64,000 nt of DNA from Pseudomonadota bacterium (GCA_022843465.1 JALHNO010000004.1:186001-250000), one strand, 5' to 3'. Shown: positions 45,253-54,556, counted from the stretch's first letter. Numbers and translations are program-made. Notes: generated by a model from the letters alone, not told the origin.

Positions 45253-46713
45253 ATGAAGACAAGCTGGATAGGTGGGCTGCTGCTGGCGGCCGCCACGACC
45301 GGGTCAGCACAGTCACTGACTTTCTCGATCAGTGGCGAGCCGGTGACGATGGCACTGGATACGCCGGTGGTGATCGATGGCGCACCAGCGACGCTCTCCG
45401 ACCTGCGCTACCGCCCCAATGGCATGCAGGCGCGCTGGAGCGCAGCGGGAACCGTACTGCGCGGGGTCACGCCGACTCCAGTGTTCAGTTACACCCTGAT
45501 CGGTCCAGTGACCCAGGTGTCTCCGCTCGCGGTTCTCGGGCAACCGATCACGATCACCTCCGATACCACCCTGCTCGGTGTCGGCGCCTCGCACACCCTG
45601 CCACTCGGTACTCCGGCGGTAGTCGCTGGTCTGATTGACGCCAATGGCAGCGTGCTGGCCAGCATGGTGGAGCGCCGTGGTGCAGCCGGGCCACGCTTAC
45701 TGTTGACCGGTCCGGTTCATGCCGTGAACGCAGGCAACCAGACGATCGACGTTGGCGATCAGCCGGTTTCCGTTGCCGGCGCAGGTTTCGATGACTGTGC
45801 AGGGGCAACTCCGGTGGTGGGCGAGTATGTCGAACTGCGTGCGAACGCGATCGATCCGTTTCCGCCGGGCACCCTGATCACTACCGTGACCGATGCGCGC
45901 TGCATTGCCCTGGTGCCGGCAGGGACGCCGGCAGCGATCGGCTTTCTGGAAGGGCTGGTCACCGCGGTGCCGAGTGCCACCCAGTTCTTGATCGGCGCGC
46001 TCGCGATCAATTTCGATAACAGTACGCTGTTCGAATTTGGCGATGCCGATGATCTTGAGCCGGGCGTCGGGGTGATCGTGCATGGCAGCTATGTGGATGC
46101 GCAGACGCTGGCCGCGACCGAAATCGCCTTTGTGCGCCCGGTGGTGCGCTTCCAGGCGCCGATCGAACCGGCCGCGGTGGTGCCGGGCACTTCGATCAGC
46201 GTATTCGGGATACCGGTACTGTGGTCGGCACAGGTGCGCGACGAGGACGGCTATCTCGCCAATGGCCTGAACCAGGCCCTGCAGGTCGAGGTGCGTGGCT
46301 ATCTCGACAGCAGTGGCCAGGCCTATGCCACGCGTGTGCGTGATCGAGGCGATCCCGATATCAATGACGTGGTGCTGCGCGGACCGGTGCAGGCAATCGC
46401 CGAGCCGACAGTCACCATCCAGGGGCTCGCGGTTGATACGACCGGGGCCATCTTTACCGATGAATACGGCGCGCCGCTGACATCAACGCAGTTCTTCGCC
46501 GGCGTACAGATCAACCACATGGTCGATGCCAGCGCAGCCAGCTACAACGCCGCCGGTCAGTCGCTCGCTGCCGGCGCGATCATCTGGATTGATGCGCCGG
46601 TGCTGCGTGCACCGGCGGTCCGGCCAGCCGGCAACCCCAACGATACGATCACGGCGGGCACGGCGCGCGACTACGCGTTTGTCGAACCGATGTTTGCCAG
46701 CAGCTTCGAATAG
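45253..46713 (+). CDS. Secreted DUF5666-like repeat protein with FxSSFE tail
   Basis: 486 residues from ATG 45253, with signal peptide MKTSWIGGLLLAAATTGSAQ. The body is a series of beta units of about 70 residues, each with phrases such as GPVTQVSPLAVLGQPITIT, TGPVHAVNAGNQTIDVGDQP and LVTAVPSATQFLIGALAINF; this is the OB-like DUF5666 pattern (G-x-V ... f.v.g..V). The C-terminal residues are FVEPMFASSFE, related to the FFSDFE tail of 41780. Function of DUF5666 is unknown to me; secretion to the cell surface is likely. Confidence 0.7.
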   Translation: MKTSWIGGLLLAAATTGSAQSLTFSISGEPVTMALDTPVVIDGAPATLSDLRYRPNGMQARWSAAGTVLRGVTPTPVFSYTLIGPVTQVSPLAVLGQPITITSDTTLLGVGASHTLPLGTPAVVAGLIDANGSVLASMVERRGAAGPRLLLTGPVHAVNAGNQTIDVGDQPVSVAGAGFDDCAGATPVVGEYVELRANAIDPFPPGTLITTVTDARCIALVPAGTPAAIGFLEGLVTAVPSATQFLIGALAINFDNSTLFEFGDADDLEPGVGVIVHGSYVDAQTLAATEIAFVRPVVRFQAPIEPAAVVPGTSISVFGIPVLWSAQVRDEDGYLANGLNQALQVEVRGYLDSSGQAYATRVRDRGDPDINDVVLRGPVQAIAEPTVTIQGLAVDTTGAIFTDEYGAPLTSTQFFAGVQINHMVDASAASYNAAGQSLAAGAIIWIDAPVLRAPAVRPAGNPNDTITAGTARDYAFVEPMFASSFE

Positions 46714-46739
46714 GACAGTGCATCCCGGGTTGCCGGATC

Positions 46740-47456
46740 TCAGGCGGGCTCCAGATCCTGCCAGCGTCCGCTGAAGCCCTTGCCCAGCGCGTAGGCGAGC
46801 AGACCCTTGGGATAGTGCGGCGGCAAGGCCAGCGCCCAGCGGAAGAGGATGCGGTCGTGGTGACGATAGACACGGCGAATGCGCAACTCGGTGCCGAACA
46901 GCTCAGGGTCGGAAGCGTCCAGTAGCTGGCCCTGCGGGCCGATCACTGCGTAGCCATGGCCGGCAGCGAGGTAGAAACAGTCATCCCGCTCGACGGCGCC
47001 ATAGGCATCGCCGATCAGGCGGAACGGGTGTTGCCGATCAGGCTCGTCATCGGGCTGCACGTGGCCGCCCAATCCGTCGATCACCAGGCTGATCGATGCC
47101 GAGCGCACGCCGGTGACCTTGCCCGTAATCGTGCTCGGGTCCTGATCCAGATTCTGCAGCGTCGGATCGAGTGGGATCGCAGCGAGGAAGTGCTGCATCC
47201 TCTTCAGGCGATCCCGTTCGGCGCGCAACTCGGCTTGATCCGGTGCGTTACGCACCCTGGTCAGCACTTCGGCGAGGATCTCGGGTCCGAAATCACGCAA
47301 CACCAGATCCTGCAGACGACCGGTCAGGAATTCCTCGTGACTGCAGCTGCCTGCCAATTCGCCATGACCGGTGCCGCTGGCATGGACGACTTCCATTGCA
47401 GTCACCGATACGGTGCACAGGGTGTCGTGATGCGAGGCTGTCCATTGGGCGTTCAT
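46740..47456 (-). CDS. Hypothetical protein, family not recognised
   Basis: 238 residues from ATG 47456 (MNAQWTASHHDTL); open codons upstream to 47537 look like non-coding. No signal peptide or membrane helix. A short helical section (residues 60-100, ERDRLKRMQHFLAAI) is followed by a beta-rich half ending FRWALALPPHYPKGLLAYAL. Coding bias agrees with the neighbours and it is probably real. It is convergent with the DUF5666-like gene, 26 bases between stops. Confidence 0.55.
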   Translation of the reverse strand: MNAQWTASHHDTLCTVSVTAMEVVHASGTGHGELAGSCSHEEFLTGRLQDLVLRDFGPEILAEVLTRVRNAPDQAELRAERDRLKRMQHFLAAIPLDPTLQNLDQDPSTITGKVTGVRSASISLVIDGLGGHVQPDDEPDRQHPFRLIGDAYGAVERDDCFYLAAGHGYAVIGPQGQLLDASDPELFGTELRIRRVYRHHDRILFRWALALPPHYPKGLLAYALGKGFSGRWQDLEPA

Positions 47457-47677
47457 CGCACGGACCTCGTGGCTGGCAGGTCCGGGCGCGCCGCAGTCGC
47501 TGCGGCCTGCCTGAGCCTGCGTGCAGGATATCAGCACAGTTCATCGGGAACAGCCTCGCGGCGTGCACAGTTGCCCAGGTACTCTGTAGCTGCGCTGCCG
47601 TGAGCGCAGCCGTCGGCCGGTTTTCCGTGCGTGCCCGTCCGGCGTGATGCAGCCCAATCTGCTGCATCGATGGCCGA

Positions 47678-48358
47678 CTATCCGCGTGCGTCCGCGGCGA
47701 CCGCGGGCGCCGCGAATACCCTGGGCAGCACCAGCAGCGCCAGCAGCAGCCCGAGCAACTGCGCCAACACGAATCCGGGTACATCGGCGAACCGGATGCC
47801 GGAGAAAGTTCCGGTGAAGGCACGCGCGGCGGTGACCGCAGGATTGGCAAAGGACGTCGAGGCGGTGAACCAGTAGGCGGCCGTGATGTAAGCGGCCACC
47901 GCAAACGACGGTGCCCAGGCCGGTCCGCGACTGCTGCCCTGGATCACCATCAGCAATCCAAAGCTCGCAACCAGCTCGCTCCAGCCCTGCGCCCAGCCAT
48001 GGCGCAGTTGCGCGGTCGCGCTGATCAGTTGGATATCGAACATCAGATGGGTCGCCAGCACGCCGGCGATGGCAGCCAGCATCTGCACGCCGATATAGGC
48101 GACGGCATCGCCGCCCGAAAGTGCGCCCAGGCGCCAGGCCATCAGCGACACCAGGGGATTGAAGTGGGCACCGGAGATCGCGCCGAAACTGAGGATCAGT
48201 GTCAGCAGGGCCGTACCGGTCGCCACGGCGTTGGCGAACAGGGCGAGCGCAACATTTCCCTGTGCGAGGCGTTCGGCCATGATGCCGGAGCCGACCACGG
48301 CCATCAGCAGAAAGGCCGTACCCAGAGCTTCGGCGAGCAGTCGCTGGCGCAGCGGCAT
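47678..48358 (-). CDS. aqpS: Aquaglyceroporin of the ars operon (AqpS-type arsenite channel)
   Basis: 226 residues. ATG 48358 follows the arsC stop (TGAAATG); GTG 48370 would add four residues. Six membrane helices of the MIP fold. The first NPA box is SGAHFNPLVS (NPL) and the second SFANPAVTAARAF, with the Arg of the selectivity filter. In an ars operon, such a channel lets arsenite made by ArsC flow out of the cell down its gradient, as shown for Sinorhizobium AqpS. No arsB or acr3 pump is present. Last gene of the operon. Confidence 0.85.
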   Translation of the reverse strand: MPLRQRLLAEALGTAFLLMAVVGSGIMAERLAQGNVALALFANAVATGTALLTLILSFGAISGAHFNPLVSLMAWRLGALSGGDAVAYIGVQMLAAIAGVLATHLMFDIQLISATAQLRHGWAQGWSELVASFGLLMVIQGSSRGPAWAPSFAVAAYITAAYWFTASTSFANPAVTAARAFTGTFSGIRFADVPGFVLAQLLGLLLALLVLPRVFAAPAVAADARG

Positions 48359-48359
48359 T

Positions 48360-48842
48360 TCAGCGCGCACCCAATCTTTGCAACTGCACCTGCAACTCGT
48401 CGCGGCCCAGTGCGTCGAAGGGCAGGGCGAGGAAGGCGCGCAGGCGTTCTGCTATCAGTTCGCGCGTGTGCGCGAACGCTGCGCGCACGGTGGCGGCGTC
48501 GCCCCTTGCAGCGGAGGGATCGGCGAAGCCCCAGTGCACGGTCAGCGGGTGGCCGAGCCACAGCGGGCAGACTTCGCCGGCGGCGTTGTCGCAGACCGTC
48601 ACGACCAGATCCATTTCAGGGGCACCGGCAGCGCTGAACTCATCCCAGCTCTTGCTGCGAAGACCCGTGGTGTCGGCCCCGATCGCTTGCAGCGCTTCGA
48701 GTGCAGCCGGATTGACCCGGCCCGAGGGTGCGCTGCCGGCACTGTGTGCGATCCAGCGATCACCAGCCAGATGGCGCAGCAAGCCTTCGGCGAGGATGCT
48801 GCGGGCGGAATTGTGCGTACAAAGAAACAGCGCGTGCTTCAT
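48360..48842 (-). CDS. arsC: Arsenate reductase, low-molecular-weight phosphatase type
   Basis: 160 residues, ATG 48842. The catalytic loop is LCTHNSARS with Cys8. Two later cysteines, Cys84 and Cys92 (TVCDNAAGEVCPLW), form the redox relay to thioredoxin. It turns arsenate into arsenite. It overlaps the arsR stop by four bases and ends one base before the aqpS ATG, so the three genes are tightly coupled. Confidence 0.93.
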   Translation of the reverse strand: MKHALFLCTHNSARSILAEGLLRHLAGDRWIAHSAGSAPSGRVNPAALEALQAIGADTTGLRSKSWDEFSAAGAPEMDLVVTVCDNAAGEVCPLWLGHPLTVHWGFADPSAARGDAATVRAAFAHTRELIAERLRAFLALPFDALGRDELQVQLQRLGAR

Positions 48843-49171
48843 CGGGCTTTGGGCTCACAGCAAGGGGGTGCGGGATCCGCGCAGGATTCACCCGCGCAGC
48901 AGTTTTCACTGAGATAGGTCAGCAGTTCGTTCATCGCGGCGTAGTTCGCGGAGTAATGCACGAAGCGGCCATCCTGGCGCGAGATGGCCAGTCCGGCCTG
49001 GCTCAGTTCCTTCAGATGAAACGACAATGTGGCGGGGGCAAGTCCGACGCTGGTGGCGATTTCTCCGGCCGGCTTTCCGTTCGGACCACACTGCACCAGC
49101 AGCCGAAAGATCGCCAGGCGGCGGTCCTGGGCGAGGGCGGCGAGTCGTTGTACGGCGGTAGCTGATTCCAT
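48839..49171 (-). CDS. arsR: ArsR-family arsenite-responsive repressor
   Basis: 110 residues, ATG 49171. Winged helix: LAALAQDRRLAIFRLLV, then GLAPATLSFHLKELSQAGL. The C-terminus is rich in cysteine (ENCCAGESCADPAPPCC), a likely As(III) site of the C-terminal CC type, in place of the CVC motif in the DNA-binding helix. Its start lies two bases from a strong palindrome (49173-49190), which probably is its operator. First gene of the arsR-arsC-aqpS operon. Confidence 0.92.
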   Translation of the reverse strand: MESATAVQRLAALAQDRRLAIFRLLVQCGPNGKPAGEIATSVGLAPATLSFHLKELSQAGLAISRQDGRFVHYSANYAAMNELLTYLSENCCAGESCADPAPPCCEPKAR

Positions 49172-49172
49172 G

Positions 49173-49190
49173 TTTCCATAATAATGGAAA
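49173..49190. promoter_or_regulatory. Probable ArsR operator between arsR and the ATP-grasp gene
   Basis: TTTCCAT-AATA-ATGGAAA: seven-base perfect arms. It is the only AT-rich palindrome in this divergent gap and almost touches the arsR start. It would control arsR-arsC-aqpS and, given the short 57-base gap, perhaps the ATP-grasp gene. Confidence 0.7.
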
Positions 49191-49228
49191 TGATGTACGG
49201 TGCAAGTCCCGGATTGCAGAACCGCACG

Positions 49229-50632
49229 ATGAACCTGCCCGAACTTCCCGCACGGATACCCGGCACAGCCGACCTGGCCGACCAGCTCAATCGCGACTGC
49301 TTCTGCATAGGCGCGGATCTCGGGGGGCTGCGCGATGCGCTGGTCGGCGAGCTCGCCGAACACGGATTGCAGGGCGATCTGGCGCAGTCGCATCCGCATC
49401 TGTTCGCCAGTACGCCGGTCTTCGTATCTTCGGAGCAGGTCACGTTCATGCACCAGTTGATTGCCGCCATCGAATCGGTGATCGCCATGCCGCAGTGGCA
49501 GCAGCACGTGCTGGCGACGGCGCCCGATATCGCACGTCGGCAGCAGTCGACCCGCGGAGTCTTGATGGGTTTCGATTTCCATCTGCATGCCGAGGGCGCG
49601 CGGCTGATCGAGATCAATACCAATGCCGGTGGCGTGCTGCTCAATCTGGCCCTGGCGCAGGCGCAGTGGCGATGCTGTAATCAATTTCCGGTGCCGCCCG
49701 ACGCGGATCAGAAGACGCCAGCTCAGGCCGAACGCGAACTCGTCGCGATGTTCAGAGAAGAGTGGCAGCTTACTCGCGGCGATCTTCCGCTGCGGCGCAT
49801 CGCCATCGTCGATAGCGCGCCGCAGTCGCAGTATCTGCATATCGAGTTCCTGCTGTTCCAGCAATTGTTCCGTCGCCATGGCATCGAAGCGGTGATCGCC
49901 GATCCGCAGCAGCTGGTCCTGCGCAACGGAGTGCTGCAATGCGACGGCGAGGCGATTGATCTGGTCTACAACCGGCTGACCGATTTCTATCTCGACGATC
50001 CGGCGCACGCCAGCCTGCGTGAAGCCTACGTCGCGGACGCGGCGGTCATTACACCGCATCCGCAGGCGCACGCGCTCTATGCCAACAAGCACAACCTGGC
50101 GCTGTTGAGCGATGCCACCTTGCTGCGCAGCTGGCAAGTTCCCGAGGCGCGGATCGCGCTGCTGCAAGCGGGCATTCCGCCGATGCGTGCGGTGACGATG
50201 GCGGATGCCGATGCGTTGTGGGCGGAGCGGCGACGCTGGTTTTTCAAACCGGCATCCGGCTATGGCAGTCGCGGCTGCTATCGCGGCGACAAACTCACGC
50301 GCAAGACCTTTGAACAGATCATCGCTGGCGACTATGTGGCACAGGAACTGGTGCCGCCAAGCGAGCGACGCCTGCAGCAGGGCGGCGACTCGGGTCTGAA
50401 GGTGGATCTGCGCCACTACGTGTATGCCGGTGCCACCCAGTGGGTCGCGGCACGGCTCTATCAGGGGCAGACCACCAACTTCCGCACGCCGGGCGGCGGC
50501 TTCGCGCCGGTCTATCCGGTCGCCAGCGCAGGCGGCATGGCGGCCAGCTGCGGGATCGCGGACAGGTCGAAGGCTGCGACCGCCGCGTCGAGCAATGGCG
50601 CGATCCGAGGGTGTGCGGGCGGATCGGGCTGA
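49229..50632 (+). CDS. ATP-grasp-like protein divergent from the ars operon
   Basis: 467 residues from ATG 49229 (MNLPELPARIPG); an ATG at 49184 falls inside the operator. ATP-grasp features: LIEINTNAGGVL (metal-binding Glu/Asn), FFKPASGYGSRGCYRGDKL (nucleotide-binding Lys and glycine loop), YVAQELVPPSERR, and VDLRHYVYAG ... ARLYQGQTTNFRTPGGG. The order is partly reversed relative to standard ligases, so it may be a circularly permuted ATP-grasp. The last 40 residues run antisense through gluQ and are low complexity; the natural end was probably near 50510. Whether it acts on an arsenic metabolite or on a peptide is unknown. Confidence 0.72.
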   Translation: MNLPELPARIPGTADLADQLNRDCFCIGADLGGLRDALVGELAEHGLQGDLAQSHPHLFASTPVFVSSEQVTFMHQLIAAIESVIAMPQWQQHVLATAPDIARRQQSTRGVLMGFDFHLHAEGARLIEINTNAGGVLLNLALAQAQWRCCNQFPVPPDADQKTPAQAERELVAMFREEWQLTRGDLPLRRIAIVDSAPQSQYLHIEFLLFQQLFRRHGIEAVIADPQQLVLRNGVLQCDGEAIDLVYNRLTDFYLDDPAHASLREAYVADAAVITPHPQAHALYANKHNLALLSDATLLRSWQVPEARIALLQAGIPPMRAVTMADADALWAERRRWFFKPASGYGSRGCYRGDKLTRKTFEQIIAGDYVAQELVPPSERRLQQGGDSGLKVDLRHYVYAGATQWVAARLYQGQTTNFRTPGGGFAPVYPVASAGGMAASCGIADRSKAATAASSNGAIRGCAGGSG

Positions 50633-51408
50633 CCCAGAAACCGCAAGGCCGCGCGCAACGCCGGCAGTGGATCTTCAGCGTCGATCGGCAGACTGGCGGT
50701 CGACTTGCTGAGCTTGTGCCCATCGCGATCCAGCGCCAGCGGCAGATGCAGATAATCCGGCGTTGCCAGCTGCAACTTCTGCTGCAGAAAAATCTGCCGC
50801 GGCGTTGAATCCAGCAGGTCGCCTCCGCGCACGACTTCGCTGATGCCCTGAAGATCATCGTCAACCACCACGGCGAGTTGGTAGGCCGGCAGATCGTCCG
50901 CGCGCCAGATCACGAAATCGCCGACGCTGGAACTTTCCTGCTGGTAGCGGCCGACCACGGCATCCTGGAACTGCCACTGGCAATCCGGCACGCGCAGACG
51001 CCAGGCGCCACGACCGCCAGTGCGCTTGCAACTGCCGCGATGCAGGCCACTCGGTGCCAGATCGCTGCGCGTGCAGGTGCAGTGGAAGGCAGCGCCGCTG
51101 TCGATCAGCCGCTGCAATGCCTCGCGATACAGCGCGTGGCGCGCGCTTTGATAGACCGGTGCTTCGTCCGCCACCAGGCCGAATGCATGGAGTGTGTGAA
51201 GGATCTGTTGACTGGCGCCGGCACGCTCGCGCGGCGGATCGATATCCTCGATGCGTACCAGCCAGCGACCACCCTCGGCGCGTGCCCGCAACCAGCTTCC
51301 GAGTGCCGCAACCAGCGATCCGAAATGCAAGGGTCCGGTAGGCGAAGGTGCAAAGCGTCCCCGATAGGTCGGCTGGTTTTCACGCGCTGGCAACACTTGG
51401 GTGGACAT
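50512..51408 (-). CDS. gluQ: Glutamyl-Q tRNA(Asp) synthetase
   Basis: 298 residues, ATG 51408. Resembles the catalytic half of GluRS without the anticodon-binding domain: FAPSPTGPLHFGSL (HIGH-type), DRDGHKLSKST (KMSKS-type), and a zinc site with CTCTRSDL and GSC. It attaches glutamate to queuosine at position 34 of tRNA-Asp. Length fits the family. Its 3' end overlaps the convergent ATP-grasp gene by 121 bases. Confidence 0.95.
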   Translation of the reverse strand: MSTQVLPARENQPTYRGRFAPSPTGPLHFGSLVAALGSWLRARAEGGRWLVRIEDIDPPRERAGASQQILHTLHAFGLVADEAPVYQSARHALYREALQRLIDSGAAFHCTCTRSDLAPSGLHRGSCKRTGGRGAWRLRVPDCQWQFQDAVVGRYQQESSSVGDFVIWRADDLPAYQLAVVVDDDLQGISEVVRGGDLLDSTPRQIFLQQKLQLATPDYLHLPLALDRDGHKLSKSTASLPIDAEDPLPALRAALRFLGQPDPPAHPRIAPLLDAAVAAFDLSAIPQLAAMPPALATG

Positions 51409-51498
51409 CGATCGTCACTGCGGAAATCTTGAATTGACTGGAGCCGACCATACTATGTTGATGCGTGCCGCCCAAGGCGGCTGACTGGAGTGTTGACG

Positions 51499-52389
51499 AT
51501 GATGCGCATTGCCTTGTTTATCGCCACCAACCTGGCCGTGATGCTGGTGGTGGGTGTGGTTGCCAGCGTATTCGGCCTCGGCCGTGGCCAGGGCGGCATC
51601 GGTGGGTTGCTGGTTCTGTCGGCTGTCATCGGCATGACCGGCGCGATGTTCTCGCTGTTCATTTCCAAATGGGCAGCCAAACGCAGCGTGGGTGCCCAGG
51701 TCATCGAACAGCCACGCAACGAAGCCGAGGCCTGGCTGCTGAGCACGGTCCGGCGCCAGGCCGACAAGGCCGGCATCGGCATGCCCGAAGTCGCGGTGTT
51801 CGACTCGCCGGAAATGAATGCCTTTGCCACCGGCTGGAATCGCAACAATGCCCTGGTTGCAGTCAGCACCGGCCTGCTGCGACAAATGAATCGCGACGAA
51901 GTCGAGGCCGTGCTCGGTCATGAAGTCAGCCACGTCGCCAACGGCGATATGGTCACCATGTCCTTGCTGCAGGGTGTGCTGAATACCTTCGTGGTGTTCT
52001 TCAGCAGCATCGTCGCGAACATCGTCTCGAGTTTCCTGCGTCGCGGCGACGATGACGGCCCTGGCCTGCTCGATGGTCTGGTGCATACCGTGGTCTATAT
52101 CGTCCTCCAGCTCCTGTTCGGTCTGCTGGCTTCGATCATCGTGATGTGGTTCTCGCGCCGTCGCGAATTCCGTGCCGATCATGGCGGCGCCACGCTGGCT
52201 TCGCGGCAGTCGATGATCAATGCCCTGCGTCGTCTCGGCGGGGACCGTTCCGACGCCACCTTGCCCGAGGCGGTCGAGGCCTTCGGTATCGCCAGTGGCA
52301 AGCCGGTGGGCCTGAAGCGCCTGTTCATGAGCCATCCGCCGATCGCCGACCGCATCGCGGCGCTGGAATCCGGACGCCAGAACGCTTGA
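51499..52389 (+). CDS. htpX: Membrane zinc protease HtpX
   Basis: 296 residues from ATG 51499 (MMRIALFIATNLAVM); GTG 51490 would add three. Two N-terminal helices, zinc motif H141-E-V-S-H145, a second helix pair (TFVVFFSSIVANIVSS and VYIVLQLLFGLLASI), and the third ligand Glu in EFRADHGGA. It degrades misfolded inner-membrane proteins together with FtsH. C-terminal LFMSHPPIADRIAAL is typical. Confidence 0.96.
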   Translation: MMRIALFIATNLAVMLVVGVVASVFGLGRGQGGIGGLLVLSAVIGMTGAMFSLFISKWAAKRSVGAQVIEQPRNEAEAWLLSTVRRQADKAGIGMPEVAVFDSPEMNAFATGWNRNNALVAVSTGLLRQMNRDEVEAVLGHEVSHVANGDMVTMSLLQGVLNTFVVFFSSIVANIVSSFLRRGDDDGPGLLDGLVHTVVYIVLQLLFGLLASIIVMWFSRRREFRADHGGATLASRQSMINALRRLGGDRSDATLPEAVEAFGIASGKPVGLKRLFMSHPPIADRIAALESGRQNA

Positions 52390-52399
52390 TCCAGGCACT

Positions 52400-52431
52400 C
52401 AGGTGATCGCGCCCGCAGGGGCGATCACCTG
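52400..52431. terminator. Bidirectional hairpin between htpX and allA
   Basis: CAGGTGATCGC (52400-52410) / GCGATCACCTG (52421-52431), perfect 11-base stem with further G-C pairs in the loop. It lies 11 bases after htpX and overlaps the allA stop at 52425, so it can end both convergent transcripts. Confidence 0.75.
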
Positions 52432-52943
52432 GGTTGGACGTCGAGGGGTTCGATCCAGCCGGGCGCGCTGAGGCTGACTTCGTCGCAGTTGTGACCTGGG
52501 CCGCCGCGATCGATCACCAGAAAATCTCCGGCGCTATCGAGCGCGATCAGCGGATGGTGCCAGCTGCCGCGGTGGTAATTGATGCCTTGTCCGGCATCGG
52601 CGAGAAAGACCCGTGGCAAGGCCTCAGGCGTTTGCGCCACCACGACCAGATAACGCTGACCCTGCAGCGGAATGAACGCCTGACTGCCCAAGGGGTGACG
52701 CTCCAGCATGCGGATGGCGAACGGCAGGCTGCGCGCCTGGGCACGGAAGATGCTGATCAGGGTGCGGCCACCCTCGGCATCGGTATCGACGCGGGCGAGG
52801 TCGTGGAAGCGCTGCGCCGTACCCTCATTGACGGCATAGGTCGCGCGCGCGGCGGCCGCCTCGATCACATCACCAAATGCGGCGAAGGCCTCAGCAGTCA
52901 GCGCCTCGACGCTCAGTACACAGCGCTCGCCCGCCACGCTCAA
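52425..52943 (-). CDS. allA: Ureidoglycolate lyase
   Basis: 172 residues, ATG 52943. Splits ureidoglycolate into glyoxylate and urea. Family features: [37 protein letters not shown] and [15 protein letters not shown] (cupin-like barrel, with metal-free active site around the His/Trp segment). Start overlaps the alc stop by four bases. Last gene of the purine operon. Confidence 0.93.
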   Translation of the reverse strand: MSVAGERCVLSVEALTAEAFAAFGDVIEAAAARATYAVNEGTAQRFHDLARVDTDAEGGRTLISIFRAQARSLPFAIRMLERHPLGSQAFIPLQGQRYLVVVAQTPEALPRVFLADAGQGINYHRGSWHHPLIALDSAGDFLVIDRGGPGHNCDEVSLSAPGWIEPLDVQPR

Positions 52944-53950
52944 ACCGGCCGCCCATGCAGACGCAGCCGGGAGACACCACCGTCCGGAATGATATTGAAG
53001 CGGATGTGACTGATCGCCGCGTGCGCATCGATTTCGCTGCGGTAGTGGTGCTGATGATCCATCTGCAGTTTCTGCTCCGGCAGCAGCGTCGGCCAGAACA
53101 TCGACTGGGTGATCAGCGACTCACGCGTTCCACCGACCGCAGCGCTGGCCTGGATAGAACAACGGTCCGGAAAGTTGCCCTTGAAATGGCAGGTATCGAC
53201 TTCGATCGCTTCAATCTGACCCGGTCTTGCCAAGGCGATGATGCACCAGTCGTTACCGGGTTCGCGGCGTCGGCGGGTTTCCCAGCCGTCGCCCATATTG
53301 ACGCCGCGACCAGGGAGCAGCAGATTGGAAGCAAACCCGAAATGCTGGTTGTTGGCCGCCACCACGGTGCCGCCGTTCAGGGCCGCGATCAGATCGATCA
53401 GGCCATGGGCATCGGCGACTGCGGCGCCGAATTCGGGTGTGCCGTAGACGCGCAGGCGGGCCAGGCCGCCATCGGGAAACAGATTGACGCGCAGATGCGT
53501 ACACACCGCCGCGGACTCGATCGCGAAATAGTGATGGCGATTGCCGGCAAGATTGACCGCAGGCAGCAGCGGCAGCCAGTTTGAACGTTCATCGGCGTCG
53601 CCGTCGGCGATATGGCAGGCCTCGATCGAAGCGGCCGGCGGAAAGTTGCCGGTGAAATGGCTGGTATCGAGATCCACGCCATGGATCACACCGGGACGCG
53701 CCAGCCGCACGATGCACCAGTCGTGTCCGGCAGTGCGCTTGCGCCGGCTCTCCCAGCCGTCCATCCACTTGCCGTTCTGGTCGTACTTGCCGGGAATGAA
53801 GACCGCCGGATCCGGATTGAGCATGCGCTCGCGCGCCGCGAAGAAATCATCGCTCGCTGTCAGCGCCACGGCGCCCAGTCGGGCATCGGCAAGGTTGACA
53901 TGGCGCTGGACGAAGTCGGGCGCGTCTGCATCGATCTGGGGCAAGGCCAT
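52940..53950 (-). CDS. alc: Allantoicase
   Basis: 336 residues, ATG 53950. Hydrolyses allantoate to ureidoglycolate and urea. Two repeats of a jelly-roll domain: [20 protein letters not shown] and [18 protein letters not shown], each followed by GxIxxxxxDTxHFxGNFP ([13 protein letters not shown] and [11 protein letters not shown]). This internal duplication is diagnostic of allantoicase. Length is normal. Confidence 0.95.
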   Translation of the reverse strand: MALPQIDADAPDFVQRHVNLADARLGAVALTASDDFFAARERMLNPDPAVFIPGKYDQNGKWMDGWESRRKRTAGHDWCIVRLARPGVIHGVDLDTSHFTGNFPPAASIEACHIADGDADERSNWLPLLPAVNLAGNRHHYFAIESAAVCTHLRVNLFPDGGLARLRVYGTPEFGAAVADAHGLIDLIAALNGGTVVAANNQHFGFASNLLLPGRGVNMGDGWETRRRREPGNDWCIIALARPGQIEAIEVDTCHFKGNFPDRCSIQASAAVGGTRESLITQSMFWPTLLPEQKLQMDHQHHYRSEIDAHAAISHIRFNIIPDGGVSRLRLHGRPV

Positions 53951-53977
53951 GCTGCGGTTCCTGGTAGGTCGGCGCGC

Positions 53978-54496
53978 TCAACGGCGCGCGGTAGTGTCGA
54001 TTGTATCGGCGAGACGGAACGCTGCGATCCTTTCGATCTGACGCAGCGCCTCGGCGAATTCCTGCTCAGGGTTGCGGTCAATCCGAACCTGCATATTGGC
54101 GATGATGCTGTGGCGATCATGTCCGCGCACCGCCAGGATGAAGGGAAAGCCGAAGCGCTCATCGTAGGCCGTGTTCAGCGCATTGAGGCGGGCGAATTCC
54201 TCCGAGGTGCACTCGCCAAGTCCGGCACCGCGTTGCTCCTGGCGCGAGGCGGCTGTCAGCTCATCGGCGATCGCCGCCTTTCCTGCCAACCTCGGATGGG
54301 CGCGGATCAGGGCCAGCTTGGCATCGTTATCGGCAGCGGCCAGGCTGGCGCAGAGCGCCGCATGCAGTTCACTGACACCGGCAAACGGGCGCGCTGACCA
54401 GGTGCGTTCGGCGACCCAGGGCGAGTGTTCGAAGATGCCAGCCAGCAGTTCGGTGAACGCGGCCTGGTCGAGTTGATTGATCTGATCCAGTGTCAT
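53978..54496 (-). CDS. uraD: OHCU decarboxylase
   Basis: 172 residues, ATG 54496. Decarboxylates 2-oxo-4-hydroxy-4-carboxy-5-ureidoimidazoline to S-allantoin after uricase and HIU hydrolase. All-helical fold: AFTELLAGIFEHSPWVAE (with the catalytic region), IRAHPRLAGKA (His-Pro), TSEEFARLNALNTAYDERFG and PFILAVRGHDRHSI. uricase and pucM are not in this window. It lies between puuE and alc on the same strand. Confidence 0.95.
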   Translation of the reverse strand: MTLDQINQLDQAAFTELLAGIFEHSPWVAERTWSARPFAGVSELHAALCASLAAADNDAKLALIRAHPRLAGKAAIADELTAASRQEQRGAGLGECTSEEFARLNALNTAYDERFGFPFILAVRGHDRHSIIANMQVRIDRNPEQEFAEALRQIERIAAFRLADTIDTTARR

Positions 54497-54556
54497 TCGC
54501 TTGCTCTTCGCCTGCGCATGTCATGCAGGCGGTGTACGTGGTGGATAGCGTTGAAA

